A DNA stretch of 64,000 nt, from the NCBI GenBank assembly GCA_039025235.1, contig JBCCOS010000006.1, positions 186,001 through 250,000 of the forward strand, read 5' to 3'. This document shows, piece by piece, positions 25,504 through 34,996 of this stretch; position 1 is the stretch's first letter, and every line of letters begins with the position of its first letter. The position numbers were made by a program, and so were the translations under genes. The notes under the pieces were generated by a model. That model was not told where the DNA came from. It made no database searches and worked only from the letters and a program-made list of their open reading frames with translations. The stretch comes from MED-G105 sp039025235. Lineage in GTDB: Bacteria > Pseudomonadota > Alphaproteobacteria > Caulobacterales > Parvularculaceae.

Positions 25504-26976
25504 ATGAGTAAATCGGTGTCGAACGAAAACAAATATTTTAAGATTTTCGGCGAATGCGGTCGCACCAGTCGGGCACTGCTTTGTACATGCTTGTTTTTAT
25601 CTTTTGTCATGGTCCTTCCAGGGCAGGCGATCGCATCTTCAGGGATAACGAAGCTTAAAAATGTGCGTTTTGGCGTTACGTCGACGACGAAAACGCGGAT
25701 TGTTGTCGACCTTCAAGGACGGCCAGAATACGTTTTGAAGGGTGTTCCCAAGGGACAAGGCGAACTCATAATTGAATTTACCAATTTAGGAAAAAGCAAC
25801 TTCACGCAAAACAAGATCGATGGTCGGGGAATTGTTGCTGATGCGCGTTATAGAACGGATGGAACACCGCAATTATTTGTATCCCTCGAAAAAAGCGCAA
25901 GGGTTGCAAAGTCTTTTATCATTGGACCCAGCGATAAAAATCCAAATCACCGTTTGGTTATTGATTTGGAGCGGTCTTCGAAAGAAGCCTTTTTGAAAAG
26001 TGTAAAGCCATTTAATCCTAACAAATCAAAGAGGACCCTAGCAAAGGCCAAAGATCCGGTTCCTTCAGTCCCCACGAAAAAAGCGCCAAATAATAAGTCG
26101 GGCACTAAAGCAAGCAGGACGGCTCCAAAAAAGAAACCAGATACCATTGCGAGCAACACCAAATCCTCTTTGGTTCAAGCGCGTGATCAAATCACAAAAG
26201 CGTTCGGGAACATTCCCAAAATTGACGTTCCACGAAAATCAGCAACGCCAAACCGGGCCTCGCAAAAGGGCCGTGGAACCAGTAAATATGTTGTTGCGAT
26301 TGATGCAGGCCACGGCGGTCGGGATCCCGGTGCAATTGGTCCGAGTGGTTTGAAGGAGAAAAACGTTACGATTTCCGCAGCGCGTGTTTTAAAGGCGAAA
26401 CTTGAAAAGACCGGGCGGTATGTCGTGATACTAACACGACCAGAGGACAAGAAGGTCGCTTATGCCAATCGCATTAAGATCGCGCGAGAAGCAGGCGCCG
26501 AGCTGTTCATCTCTCTGCACGCTGACGCGATTGGTCGGAAAGATGTCCGGGGGGCCTCTGTTTATACATTGTCTGAAGCAGGCACAGCGCGATCCGCGTT
26601 AGAGGCGAGAGAACAAGGCGATCTCGTTGTTTTTGATACGAATGTTGGACAGGATCAGGATGTTCAAAACATCCTATTTGATCTTGCGCAGGCTCACACA
26701 GTGAACGAGTCGGACCGTCTCGCAGAAACGCTTGTACGGCGGTTAAACGGTGTTGCTCCCCTTTTGAACAATTCTCACCGCGAAGGAAATTTGGCGGTGC
26801 TGTTGGCTCCCGATGTACCAGCCGTTCTGTTGGAATTGGGTTTTATTTCAAATGCGAGTGATGAGAGAAACTTAAATTCACCAGCGTGGCGTGACAAAAC
26901 AATGACGGCAGTAGCGCAAGCAATTGACGAATATTTTGCTCGGGATGGGCTGGAGCGGCAAGCTCTCTCCAGGTGA
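25504..26976 (+). CDS. amiC: N-acetylmuramoyl-L-alanine amidase with AMIN domain (AmiC-like)
   Basis: This periplasmic amidase cleaves the lactyl amide bond of peptidoglycan during septum splitting. Order: signal segment (ALLCTCLFLSFVMVLPGQAIA), an AMIN domain targeting it to the envelope (VRFGVTSTTKTRIVVDLQGRPEYVL), a basic Lys/Pro/Thr linker of about 80 residues, then the Amidase_3 domain with zinc ligands in VVAIDAGHGGRDPGAIG, a catalytic-type LFISLHADAIG, and the C-terminal VPAVLLELGFISNASDE glutamate. The length of 490 is typical. PBP1A follows on the same strand. Confidence 0.95.
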   Translation: MSKSVSNENKYFKIFGECGRTSRALLCTCLFLSFVMVLPGQAIASSGITKLKNVRFGVTSTTKTRIVVDLQGRPEYVLKGVPKGQGELIIEFTNLGKSNFTQNKIDGRGIVADARYRTDGTPQLFVSLEKSARVAKSFIIGPSDKNPNHRLVIDLERSSKEAFLKSVKPFNPNKSKRTLAKAKDPVPSVPTKKAPNNKSGTKASRTAPKKKPDTIASNTKSSLVQARDQITKAFGNIPKIDVPRKSATPNRASQKGRGTSKYVVAIDAGHGGRDPGAIGPSGLKEKNVTISAARVLKAKLEKTGRYVVILTRPEDKKVAYANRIKIAREAGAELFISLHADAIGRKDVRGASVYTLSEAGTARSALEAREQGDLVVFDTNVGQDQDVQNILFDLAQAHTVNESDRLAETLVRRLNGVAPLLNNSHREGNLAVLLAPDVPAVLLELGFISNASDERNLNSPAWRDKTMTAVAQAIDEYFARDGLERQALSR

Positions 26977-27419
26977 GACAATAAACTCCTTTGTAAATGT
27001 CACGCCGATAAATCCTATTTCATGCCTGATACTTTCGACCGGACTTTGGACCGGCGTTTTTCTTAAGTGTTACACGTCTAATTTCATGGTGTTGCCCTGG
27101 AATCGCCCCATCAACAGATCAACGAAGGCAAGGTGTTTGCTAGATTGGGTGATATCGATGCAGATGTGGTCCCATCAAATGCTGGAAATCGCAATCGATT
27201 AAAGAGGAAAACAGGGTTTTCATTAACAGTGCTTGGGATAAACTGGCTGATAGTGTGAGATCGACCTCTGGGGAAAATCTTGAGCGTCGTGAATAGTTCT
27301 TTTTCGAATGGCTACTTTGCTTGTGGTTCCTTTTAGCTTTTGAAGGAAATCGTTGATTTTGAGACTTTTGGGGTTGTCGTAATTCACTTGACCACAAGTT
27401 TAGGTCAAAGCGGGATGGT
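26977..27419. other. Non-coding region upstream of the PBP1A gene
   Basis: Apart from the terminator at 27036-27061 I see no gene or repeat. It should contain the promoter of the PBP1A-prfB group. Confidence 0.35.
27036..27061 (+). terminator. Rho-independent terminator after the amidase gene
   Basis: CGACCGG, loop ACTTTGGA, CCGGCG and then TTTTT. The stem has a bulged A on the 5' arm. It lies 60 bp past the amidase stop and would separate it from the PBP1A gene. Confidence 0.5.
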
Positions 27420-30413
27420 ATGGCTAAAGATAATTTTCGTGATGACAAACGGCGCAACCTAAATCGAGGACGCCGCCGTGACGAAGGGACCGGGGCGGGC
27501 AATGCTCGTTTTGACCACGGTGATGAAACCTTCAGCGACGACGATGATTATATTGATCTTGCCGATGAGGAGAGAGACGACTTCGACGACTATCTGGATG
27601 ATGATGAGTATGATGATGAAGACTCCTCCTATGAAGATGACCCTTATGATGACGATTTTGCTGATCTCTCCGATAAAAAATCTCTAGACAGATCAAACAG
27701 AAATCGTGAGCGTTTTGGCGATGACGGTAAACTCATGGCGGCACCAATTGCTGCTGCTCGTCGTTCTGATGCTTCTATGGGGCGTGGTCCGAGAGAAGAG
27801 AGCAGTCGTCGAAATGATAGTCAAAGTGGGTTTGTTGTCGCTCTCAATGTCGTCGGCATGGTTTTTGGTGCCGCAGTTTTAGGCGTAATTGGGGTTAGCG
27901 CTTTTGCAGCCCTATACTTTCATAAACTCGGAGAAGATCTCCCTGACTATGATCGGCTAGCGGATTATGAGCCACCGGTAACGACCCGTGTTTACGCCGG
28001 TGACGGTTCTCTTGTCGCCGAATTTGCGCGAGAACGTCGGATTTTTGTCCCGATAGAAGCAATACCGGATTCCTTAAAACAGGCTTTCATCTCAGCTGAA
28101 GACAAGAATTTTTACAACCACAGCGGGGTTGATCTAAAAGGGATCATCCGTGCTCAGATCGCCAATGTTAGTAATGTTTTGAATGATCGGCGACTTGAAG
28201 GTGGCTCAACGATTACGCAGCAGGTTGCAAAAAACTTTTTGCTGTCTAGTGAGCAAAAGATAGAACGCAAGCTCCGCGAGTGGATTATTTCACGGCGGAT
28301 AGAGAAAGCCTTCACCAAAGAACAGATCCTAGAACTTTATTTGAACGAGATATATCTTGGCAATCGATCTTATGGTGTTGCAGCGGCCGCACTAAATTAT
28401 TTTGATAAGTCTTTGGACGAGCTTGATGTTGAAGAAGCCGCCTATCTCGCTGCAATACCAAAGGGACCCAGTAATTATCACCCGGTACGGCATCGCGAGC
28501 GCGCCATTGAGCGTCGAAATTGGGTTCTTGGCAGATTGCGTGACGACGGCGTCATTACGCCGGAAGAAGCCTTAGAGGCGCAAGAGACCGATCTTGGGGC
28601 CGTTATCGCGCCGCCCCTTGGAGCAAGAGATTGGGCGTCGGAATATTTTGCTGAGGAGGTCCGTAAACAGATCGCGGATCGCTACGGCGTTGAAGCACTT
28701 TACGAACGTGGGTTATCTGTAAGAACAACATTGAACCCTGACTTGCAAAAGGCAGCTGGCCGAATTTTACGTCGATGGCTCGTGGACTATGACAGGCGCC
28801 ATGGATGGCGAGGGCCAGTGATGACGATCGACGTGTTAGACAAAGATACCGGTGATTGGCCAGACCGATTTAGTGCTCTCTTCGAGGACAGTGCCATCGC
28901 GCAAAAATTTGCCGAGGACTTAAGTCCATGGCGCCCAGCGGTGGTGCTTGAGGTGACAGACCAACACGCCCTTATTGGATTTGATAAAGAAAACCGCGGC
29001 GAGATTCCTCTCGCTGAATTGAAGTGGGCCAGAAAATACGTAAACGCCGATACCCGAGGGGCAGAAGTAAAAAGTCCGCGTGACGTCCTAAATGTTGGTG
29101 ACGTTGTTTTTGCAGAAGCCATCACCGAAGCAATGATGGCGGCCAGGAAACAAGAGAAAGAAACGGGCTCCCCGAATGCGAGGACGCCAATTGATGATAA
29201 TACGTCAGCGCCGATCCTATCGGACGCAGGTATTGCGCAATTTATGTTGCGGCAAGTGCCGGCGATTAATGGAGGCTTTGTCGCGATTGATCCGCATACC
29301 GGGCGCGTTCTTGCAATGGTGGGCGGTTTCTCGTTCCAACTTTCGGAATTCAATCGCGTCGTTCAAGCGCGTCGTCAGCCAGGGTCGACCTTTAAGCCTT
29401 TTGTTTATGCTGCGGCGTTAGATAATGGCTATTCTCCCTCCAGTATTGTGTTAGATGCCCCATTTGTTGCCCCCGGGGTAGACAGCTGGTGGAAGCCTGG
29501 AAACTATGTTGCAGGACGTTTTTATGGCGAAAGTACCTTACGTCTGGGGATTGAGCAATCGCGCAACACCATGACGGCAAGACTTGCGAACCAACTGGGG
29601 ATTGGACGTATTGTCGATTACGCAAACCGCTTTCAACTATCGGATAGTTTACCGCGTGAGCTTGCGATTTCTCTAGGGTCCGGCGAAACAACCCTTATGC
29701 GCATCACCGCTGCGTATGCGTCATTCGTCAATGGTGGAAAGATTGTATCGCCGTTTACAATTGATCGGGTACAAGATCGCCGTGGAAAAACCGTTTTCAA
29801 ACAAGACCAGAGGGTTTGTGCAACTTGCCAATATGATGAATGGCGTGGGCAGTATGAGCCGTCGCTGTCAGATGCCAGAGAGCAAATCATAGATCCGCGT
29901 ACCGCTTATCAAATGGTTTCTATGCTTGAAGGCGTTGTGTTGAGGGGGACGGGACGGCGTGTACGCCGTGTTGTCGAAAAACCGCTAGCCGGGAAGACGG
30001 GTACAACCAACGAGTATAAAGATGCATGGTTTGTAGGATTTGCGCCGGACCTTGCCGCAGGTGTTTATGTTGGTTTTGACCTTCCGAAAACGCTGGGGCA
30101 AGGGGAGGCTGGCGGCCGGGTTGCTGCGCCAATATTCGCTGATTTCATGGCGGAGGCGTTAGCAAATGAGCCAGGTATTCCGTTCCGCGTTCCCTCTGGT
30201 ATTCGGCTCGTTCGTGTCAATGCCAAAACAGGAAGGCCGGCCAGGGCAGGCGGCGGAAACGTTATTCTTGAAGCGTTCAAAGCGGAGGATGTCATTGGCA
30301 CTGGTAGTCTTGATGATGCGCTTGCGTTGGACCCACTCAGCGCCGGCCCTGGTAACAAACCTTCTGCTAGACAAGATGAGCCTAGCGACGGGGATTTGAG
30401 CGGAATCTACTAA
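27420..30413 (+). CDS. mrcA: Penicillin-binding protein 1A (bifunctional transglycosylase/transpeptidase)
   Basis: It polymerises and cross-links peptidoglycan. A cytoplasmic N-terminus of about 135 residues is very rich in Asp and Glu (28-90) and then basic. The membrane anchor is at about 137-165 (VALNVVGMVFGAAVLGVIG). The GT51 domain has SAEDKNFYNHSGVD with catalytic Glu227 and EGGSTITQQVAKN. The transpeptidase domain has STFK (Ser656, Lys659), SRN in EQSRNTMTARL, and KTG (Lys859) in AGKTGTTNEYKDAWFVGF. An OB-type insert lies between the two domains. At 997 residues it is longer than most, partly because of the acidic tail. prfB follows. Confidence 0.96.
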   Translation: MAKDNFRDDKRRNLNRGRRRDEGTGAGNARFDHGDETFSDDDDYIDLADEERDDFDDYLDDDEYDDEDSSYEDDPYDDDFADLSDKKSLDRSNRNRERFGDDGKLMAAPIAAARRSDASMGRGPREESSRRNDSQSGFVVALNVVGMVFGAAVLGVIGVSAFAALYFHKLGEDLPDYDRLADYEPPVTTRVYAGDGSLVAEFARERRIFVPIEAIPDSLKQAFISAEDKNFYNHSGVDLKGIIRAQIANVSNVLNDRRLEGGSTITQQVAKNFLLSSEQKIERKLREWIISRRIEKAFTKEQILELYLNEIYLGNRSYGVAAAALNYFDKSLDELDVEEAAYLAAIPKGPSNYHPVRHRERAIERRNWVLGRLRDDGVITPEEALEAQETDLGAVIAPPLGARDWASEYFAEEVRKQIADRYGVEALYERGLSVRTTLNPDLQKAAGRILRRWLVDYDRRHGWRGPVMTIDVLDKDTGDWPDRFSALFEDSAIAQKFAEDLSPWRPAVVLEVTDQHALIGFDKENRGEIPLAELKWARKYVNADTRGAEVKSPRDVLNVGDVVFAEAITEAMMAARKQEKETGSPNARTPIDDNTSAPILSDAGIAQFMLRQVPAINGGFVAIDPHTGRVLAMVGGFSFQLSEFNRVVQARRQPGSTFKPFVYAAALDNGYSPSSIVLDAPFVAPGVDSWWKPGNYVAGRFYGESTLRLGIEQSRNTMTARLANQLGIGRIVDYANRFQLSDSLPRELAISLGSGETTLMRITAAYASFVNGGKIVSPFTIDRVQDRRGKTVFKQDQRVCATCQYDEWRGQYEPSLSDAREQIIDPRTAYQMVSMLEGVVLRGTGRRVRRVVEKPLAGKTGTTNEYKDAWFVGFAPDLAAGVYVGFDLPKTLGQGEAGGRVAAPIFADFMAEALANEPGIPFRVPSGIRLVRVNAKTGRPARAGGGNVILEAFKAEDVIGTGSLDDALALDPLSAGPGNKPSARQDEPSDGDLSGIY

Positions 30414-30500
30414 CCTTCCACATTGATCAATTACTTGACCGCTCCGGCATAACTGTGAACAACGCTCACATGTGTTAATCGCAAAAATGGGTTTGTAACA

Positions 30501-31608
30501 ATGCGAGCAGACTTTGCGCATCTATTTGATCAAATTGAGCGGTCCGTTGGGCTGCTGAGGAGGCGTCTTTGACTGGGACGTTGCTGAAAAAAGACTAGCG
30601 GAACTTAATCAGCAGGCGGAGGCACCTGATCTCTGGAATGACCCTGACGAAGCACAAAAGCTTATGCAGGAACGAACCAGCCTAACGTCTCAGATGGATG
30701 CCGTTTCTGAGATTTCCGATGAGGTTGCCGATTTAAAGGAGCTTTCTGAACTTGCCGAGGAGGAAGGCGATGAGGCGAGCCTTGAGGAACTGATCGGGCT
30801 TTTAAAAGCGCTTGCTGGGCGCGCTGCAAAATCAGAAACTGAGGCGCTACTATCTGGTGAAGCGGATCGTAATAACTGCTTTCTTGAAATCCATCCTGGG
30901 GCAGGGGGCACAGAGTCGAACGATTGGGCCGCTATGTTATTGCGTATGTATGTCCGATGGGCACAAAAATCAGGTTACAAAGTCGATGTTATAGACGAGC
31001 AACCGGGCGAGGAGGCCGGCGTTAAGTCGGCAACCCTTCAGGTCAAGGGCCATAACGCTTATGGTTGGCTTAAGACAGAATCCGGCGTACACCGACTAGT
31101 GAGAATTTCTCCCTATGATTCAAACGCACGGCGGCATACGTCGTTTGCATCTGTCTGGGTCTATCCTGTTATTGATGATCGTATCGAAATTGAGGTCAAT
31201 GAAAGTGACTGTCGGATCGACACATTTCGAGCATCGGGCGCCGGCGGGCAACATGTGAATACGACCGATTCAGCAGTTAGAATCACGCATTTGCCGACTA
31301 ACATTGTTGTTCAATGCCAGAATGAGCGGTCGCAACATAAGAACCGTGCGACAGCATGGAATATGCTCCGTGCACGCCTCTATGAAGTGGAGTTGCAGAA
31401 GCGAGAGGAGGAGGCGCAAGCGGCGGCGTCGTCAAAAACCGACATCGGATGGGGGCATCAGATACGAAGTTATGTTTTGCAACCGTATCAGATGGTGAAG
31501 GACTTAAGAACACAAGTCGAAAGTCCCAGTCCTGACGATGTCCTCGACGGTGATATTGAACGGTTCATAACAGCTGCGTTGGCCCAACGGGTCGGCGGCG
31601 ACGCCTAG
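30501..31608 (+). CDS. prfB: Peptide chain release factor 2, with +1 programmed frameshift
   Basis: RF2 recognises UGA and UAA stops. Translation starts at ATG 30501, reads 23 codons and meets a TGA at 30570-30572. The site is AGGAGG (30558-30563), CGT, CTT, TGA, C, the same layout as the E. coli recoding site (SD-like hexamer, 3 nt, CTTTGAC). After a +1 shift the frame continues from GAC 30571 (DWDVAEKRLAELN) to 31608, giving 368 residues. The GGQ motif is at about 248-250 in ASGAGGQHVN. The stop-recognition tripeptide, SPF in E. coli, reads SPY here (RISPYDSNARRHTSF). The TAG stop is part of the following repeat. Confidence 0.95.
30558..30573 (+). promoter_or_regulatory. RF2 programmed frameshift signal
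   Basis: AGGAGG, a three-base spacer, then CTT TGA C. The SD-like sequence pairs with 16S rRNA in the elongating ribosome and promotes slippage of the tRNA on CUU when RF2 is scarce, which makes RF2 autoregulated. The protein alignment before and after the site leaves no doubt that both halves belong to one product. Confidence 0.92.
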
Positions 31609-31825
31609 AGCGACAGCTATTCCATTGGAATCGCTGCGACGCTTTAGAGCGCCGAGCAAAAAGTGTGCAACGGTTTTTGCGTTAAACGGCGCGACAACCA
31701 TAGCTTAGAGCGGAGCGCAATAGTGCAAAATTATTGCATTCCGCTTTAAGTCTTTGTTTTTGCGCGTTTGCGCGAATATCCAAACGGGCTGCCAACGGCG
31801 TACACTTGGCCTGGAAACGCCTTAA
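31606..31825. repeat. Composite RIME-like repeat cluster downstream of prfB
   Basis: Starts with TAGAGCGACAGC, whose TAG is the prfB stop codon. A right-type stem (GCGACAGCTATTCC / GGAATCGCTGCGACGC) is followed by a left-type module (31649-31710). Then comes an inverted element with GGAGCGCAATAGTGC / GCATTCCGC, AAGTCTTTGTTTTTGCGCG, and a TACACTTGGCCTGG edge. At least two elements are joined. It separates the convergent prfB and bactofilin genes. Confidence 0.7.
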
Positions 31826-31826
31826 T

Positions 31827-32447
31827 CTAACGAAGAGGCGACCTGTTTGGGTTCAAAAAAGAGGGGGTTGAATCGTCGAGATCGTCATCTCCGTCGTCAA
31901 CGGCTTCGGCGCTTGCGACGATCGTTGGCCGCGGAGCTGCCCCGCCCGGACGGGATTTGCGGAAGTCTTTCGCTGAAGAATCTGAGAGAGGGTCGTCGGA
32001 ATGACGACAGTTCCCTTCGAAATGGGCACCACTTTCAACAGCGAGCGACGAATGCAAAATGTCACCAAGGATATGAGCCGTCGACGCTAAGGTCACCTGC
32101 TTTGCTCGGATACCCCCTTCGACGCGTCCGCGTACCGTTACATTTTCACAAACGATTTCGCCTTTAACCGTCGCTTTTTCCCCGACAATGAGAACAGCGG
32201 ATTTGATATCGCCTTCAAGTTCACCATCGAGTTGAACTTCGCCGACCGAGTTAATATTGCCCTTAACAACGACGTCAGCTGAGAAAATAGAGGGAACGCC
32301 AGCCGATTTCATCGAACTTGATCGTTTCGAAGCCGCTGGTGCCGAGTTATTTGGCACGGCCGCCTCACTAGCACTATTCATCGTTTTTATCGATTTCGTT
32401 GTTCGGCGCTCGTCAGACGCCTGTTTTGGTTTAGCTTTCGAAAACAT
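31827..32447 (-). CDS. bacA: Bactofilin (polymer-forming cytoskeletal protein)
   Basis: A beta-helical cytoskeletal protein that self-assembles into filaments and localises cell-wall enzymes. The core spans about residues 48-145: SADVVVKGNINSVGEVQLDGELEGDIKS, then TVKGEIVCENVTVRGRVEGGIRA and HILGDILHSSLAVESGAHFEG. Flexible tails rich in Ser and Pro flank it, as is usual. I use ATG 32447 (206 residues), preceded by GAGGCAGGTAGAT; it overlaps the M23 peptidase gene by 17 bp, so the two are translationally coupled. Bactofilin and M23 peptidases act together in shape control in other alphaproteobacteria. Confidence 0.93.
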   Translation of the reverse strand: MFSKAKPKQASDERRTTKSIKTMNSASEAAVPNNSAPAASKRSSSMKSAGVPSIFSADVVVKGNINSVGEVQLDGELEGDIKSAVLIVGEKATVKGEIVCENVTVRGRVEGGIRAKQVTLASTAHILGDILHSSLAVESGAHFEGNCRHSDDPLSDSSAKDFRKSRPGGAAPRPTIVASAEAVDDGDDDLDDSTPSFLNPNRSPLR

Positions 32448-33747
32448 ATCTACCTGCCTCAATGAACTTCTCAGGGTCTTTGGGTTTGCCGCGGTAAAGA
32501 ATTTCATAGTGCAGGTGAGGACCTGTGCTACGCCCGCTATTTCCGAGTTCCCCTACTTTCTGGTGCAGGGTAACCTTTTGTCCTTTACGGACCCTTATCT
32601 TATTCATATGCGCGTATCGGGTTATGAAACCGTTGCCATGATCGATTTCGACGGTTCGGCCGAACCCAGCGCGCCGTCCTGCAAAGCGAACGGTGCCAGG
32701 TGCGGTCGCCACAATCGGTGATCCCCAGGCAGCACCAAAGTCCAACCCATGATGGCTTGCCGCCCGACCATTAAATGGATCGCGTCGAATACCGAACCCG
32801 CTGGTCTGACGACGACTTACCGTAAGAGGGGAAGACAACGGGATATTGTCAAGAATATCAGTCAATTGGCTAAGCTCATCAATTAGAACGCCAGCCCGAT
32901 TGGTCCGTCGAAAAAATTTCGTCGATGCGTTTGAAAGGTTTGATGGATCGATATAAGGCCCACCCTGGGCAAGCACGCGATTGGCTATTTTAGGAGATGT
33001 TCCTAAAACGTTAGCCGGAACGCCGGTCGTCTTGAGAATACCACGCAACTCCTGAATTCGTCGTTCGGCCGTTTCCTCAACTTTCGCGAGTAGCATCATT
33101 TGTTCGACGTAAAGTTCCCCGGCTGCCGCCTCGATTTTTTCCATTGAGCGCGCAACAATCTCGTTTCTTGAAACTCCGCGGCGGTGGTTTGCCGCCTCGC
33201 GTCTGGCGTCCAACTCAATCGATGAAATCCGAGATTCCCGAGGCGTGGGCTCGGCGGGCTCAAGATCAATCATGATTCTATTGGAATTATTGGGACGTTG
33301 CCCGTTTGGAAATCCGGCTTCAGAAAGGCTGGTGGTGAGGTTATCGATGACTTTATCAACAGCGGACTTGCGTTCCACCATTAGTCGTAATGTCTGATGA
33401 CGACTTGATATTTCGTTCATCGACTCAGCGAATTGCTGTTCCAGAACAACATTTAAGGTATTGATATCATTGTAAGCACGGTGTGCTTTCTCAAGGCGAC
33501 GCTCGTAAAGATCCCGCTGAACCCGTTCATTGCGGTCTCTCTCAACGATGATTTGTTCTTTAAAGACAACGTTAACCGATGCGTAGGCGACCCAGAGGAG
33601 GGCTGCCACGATAACCGTGGCAAGCGCAATCTGTGTCCGTGTGGACATCGATATAAAGTGAACGACGCCGTCGCTTCTATGGTAAATCTGCCGCTCTTTG
33701 AAAAAGCGACTGATGATACGACTAGCTCTACTGGACTTTCGTCCCAT
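32431..33747 (-). CDS. M23-family (LytM-domain) metallopeptidase
   Basis: A membrane-anchored periplasmic peptidoglycan endopeptidase or its activator-type homologue. Order: a short basic cytoplasmic N-terminus, one transmembrane helix (IALATVIVAALLWVAYASVNVVF), a long coiled coil of about 200 residues (RDLYERRLEKAHRAYNDINTL onward), then the LytM domain. That domain has the zinc motifs HHGLDFGA and GPHLHYEI, plus GRRAGFGRTVEIDHGNGF. All zinc-site residues appear intact. Its 3' end overlaps the bactofilin start. The RQIYHRSDGVVHFIS segment before the helix is conserved in this family and supports the start at 33747. Confidence 0.93.
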   Translation of the reverse strand: MGRKSSRASRIISRFFKERQIYHRSDGVVHFISMSTRTQIALATVIVAALLWVAYASVNVVFKEQIIVERDRNERVQRDLYERRLEKAHRAYNDINTLNVVLEQQFAESMNEISSRHQTLRLMVERKSAVDKVIDNLTTSLSEAGFPNGQRPNNSNRIMIDLEPAEPTPRESRISSIELDARREAANHRRGVSRNEIVARSMEKIEAAAGELYVEQMMLLAKVEETAERRIQELRGILKTTGVPANVLGTSPKIANRVLAQGGPYIDPSNLSNASTKFFRRTNRAGVLIDELSQLTDILDNIPLSSPLTVSRRQTSGFGIRRDPFNGRAASHHGLDFGAAWGSPIVATAPGTVRFAGRRAGFGRTVEIDHGNGFITRYAHMNKIRVRKGQKVTLHQKVGELGNSGRSTGPHLHYEILYRGKPKDPEKFIEAGRYVFES

Positions 33748-34038
33748 TAAATAACGCCCTTTACAAACCCAATACCGCCTAAACGGCCCCTCAAATTACC
33801 CCTCGGATCTTATGCCCGACTTAGGTTTACAGCGTAGCTCTTAAAAGATTGCACCCGAAATCCGCACATTTCGCAACTCTTATGTTATGTAATCACGACT
33901 TTTTTTTAACGGATTGTCATCTTTCTGCGCTCAACCAGTATTATTTTATTTTTAATGCGAAACGAGACAATATTTGCAAAGAGCTGTTGACAGCGCCTCA
34001 TTGTCTATACGTCGATTTTCATATGAGAGATCCAAAGT

Positions 34039-34932
34039 TTATGCCAAGTCGAACGCCATATAGTAGGTTTTGAGGAGCCCTGCCTGCGTTCTTGCTTCGT
34101 CGTTAAAAGGAGGTTTGAGGGCACCATTGAAGCGAGACCTAACCAAATCCGAGAATTCTTGGGATGGTTCTACAGCCTTTTGGGCGCAAAGAGCGTTGAA
34201 CCATTTGACCCCTTTTCGAACATGGTCAATTTCTTCGGTATAGATGACCTCTAAGCAATCCGCGCTTGTTTTATCGGCGACAGAACGCAGTTTCTCTATC
34301 ATAGAGGGGGTGACGTCGAGGCCTCTTGCCTCCAGCACCATTGGGGCAATTGCGAGTCTTGCCAAAACCGAATCGGAGGTGTCTTCAGCAGCCTGCCATA
34401 GTCCATCATGGGCGGGAAGAGCGCCGTAACTGGCCCCCATCTCTTGCAGCCGTGTTTCTATCATTTGAAAGTGACGCGCCTCATCGACGCCCACCTCGAC
34501 CCAATCGCGAATAAAATCTACTGGGTTTAGCCCTGCAGCACGAACGTCATCGGTGAAGCGCGACACCATATCGAATGCTAAATCAATAGCGTTCAACTCA
34601 ATATGAGCGACAGCGTGCAATAGAGCGATCCGACCTGTTTTTGTTCCTATCCTCCGCCTTGGCACCGCCGCAGGCGGCCGCAATTCTGGATATTTTGGCC
34701 TGGCTGGTCGCTGTGGGGGAGGGAGCCCTTCGGCCCCAAAGCTGGCGTCATCAAGGTCACCACTTGCATCTTCCAATAACGCCGATGTTTTTAGTTCCGG
34801 CTTAGCTGCGACCGTCGTCTCAGAGGAAAAGAATTTACCGAACGCGCGTGCCGCCTGACATTTTTCCGTTGGAGCAGCAGCGTTGAGAACGCTGTTTGCC
34901 AGTGCTCGGTATGGAGGAAGCTCACCGTCCAT
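34039..34932 (-). CDS. Ferritin-like domain protein, DUF455 family
   Basis: A helical protein of about 297 residues. The DUF455 core carries metal-ligand-type Glu/His pairs: HAVAHIELNAIDLAFDMVSRF, WVEVGVDEARHFQMIETRLQEMGA and EVIYTEEIDHVRKGVKWFNALC. The fold is that of ferritin-like di-iron proteins; members resemble tRNA-modifying or oxidase enzymes, but function is not established. The start may be ATG 34932 or 34938. The peroxiredoxin gene lies 64 bp upstream on the same strand. Confidence 0.9.
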   Translation of the reverse strand: MDGELPPYRALANSVLNAAAPTEKCQAARAFGKFFSSETTVAAKPELKTSALLEDASGDLDDASFGAEGLPPPQRPARPKYPELRPPAAVPRRRIGTKTGRIALLHAVAHIELNAIDLAFDMVSRFTDDVRAAGLNPVDFIRDWVEVGVDEARHFQMIETRLQEMGASYGALPAHDGLWQAAEDTSDSVLARLAIAPMVLEARGLDVTPSMIEKLRSVADKTSADCLEVIYTEEIDHVRKGVKWFNALCAQKAVEPSQEFSDLVRSRFNGALKPPFNDEARTQAGLLKTYYMAFDLA

Positions 34933-34996
34933 TATCACAAGGCTCCAATTGCTTTTACCCGATCGCTATCATTTTATTGCCTTGCTTCAATTGCGG

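Noticed and set aside
27478..27687. Methionine/threonine-rich frame within the PBP1A gene start
   Set aside because: Shadow of the GAT-rich acidic region in another frame.
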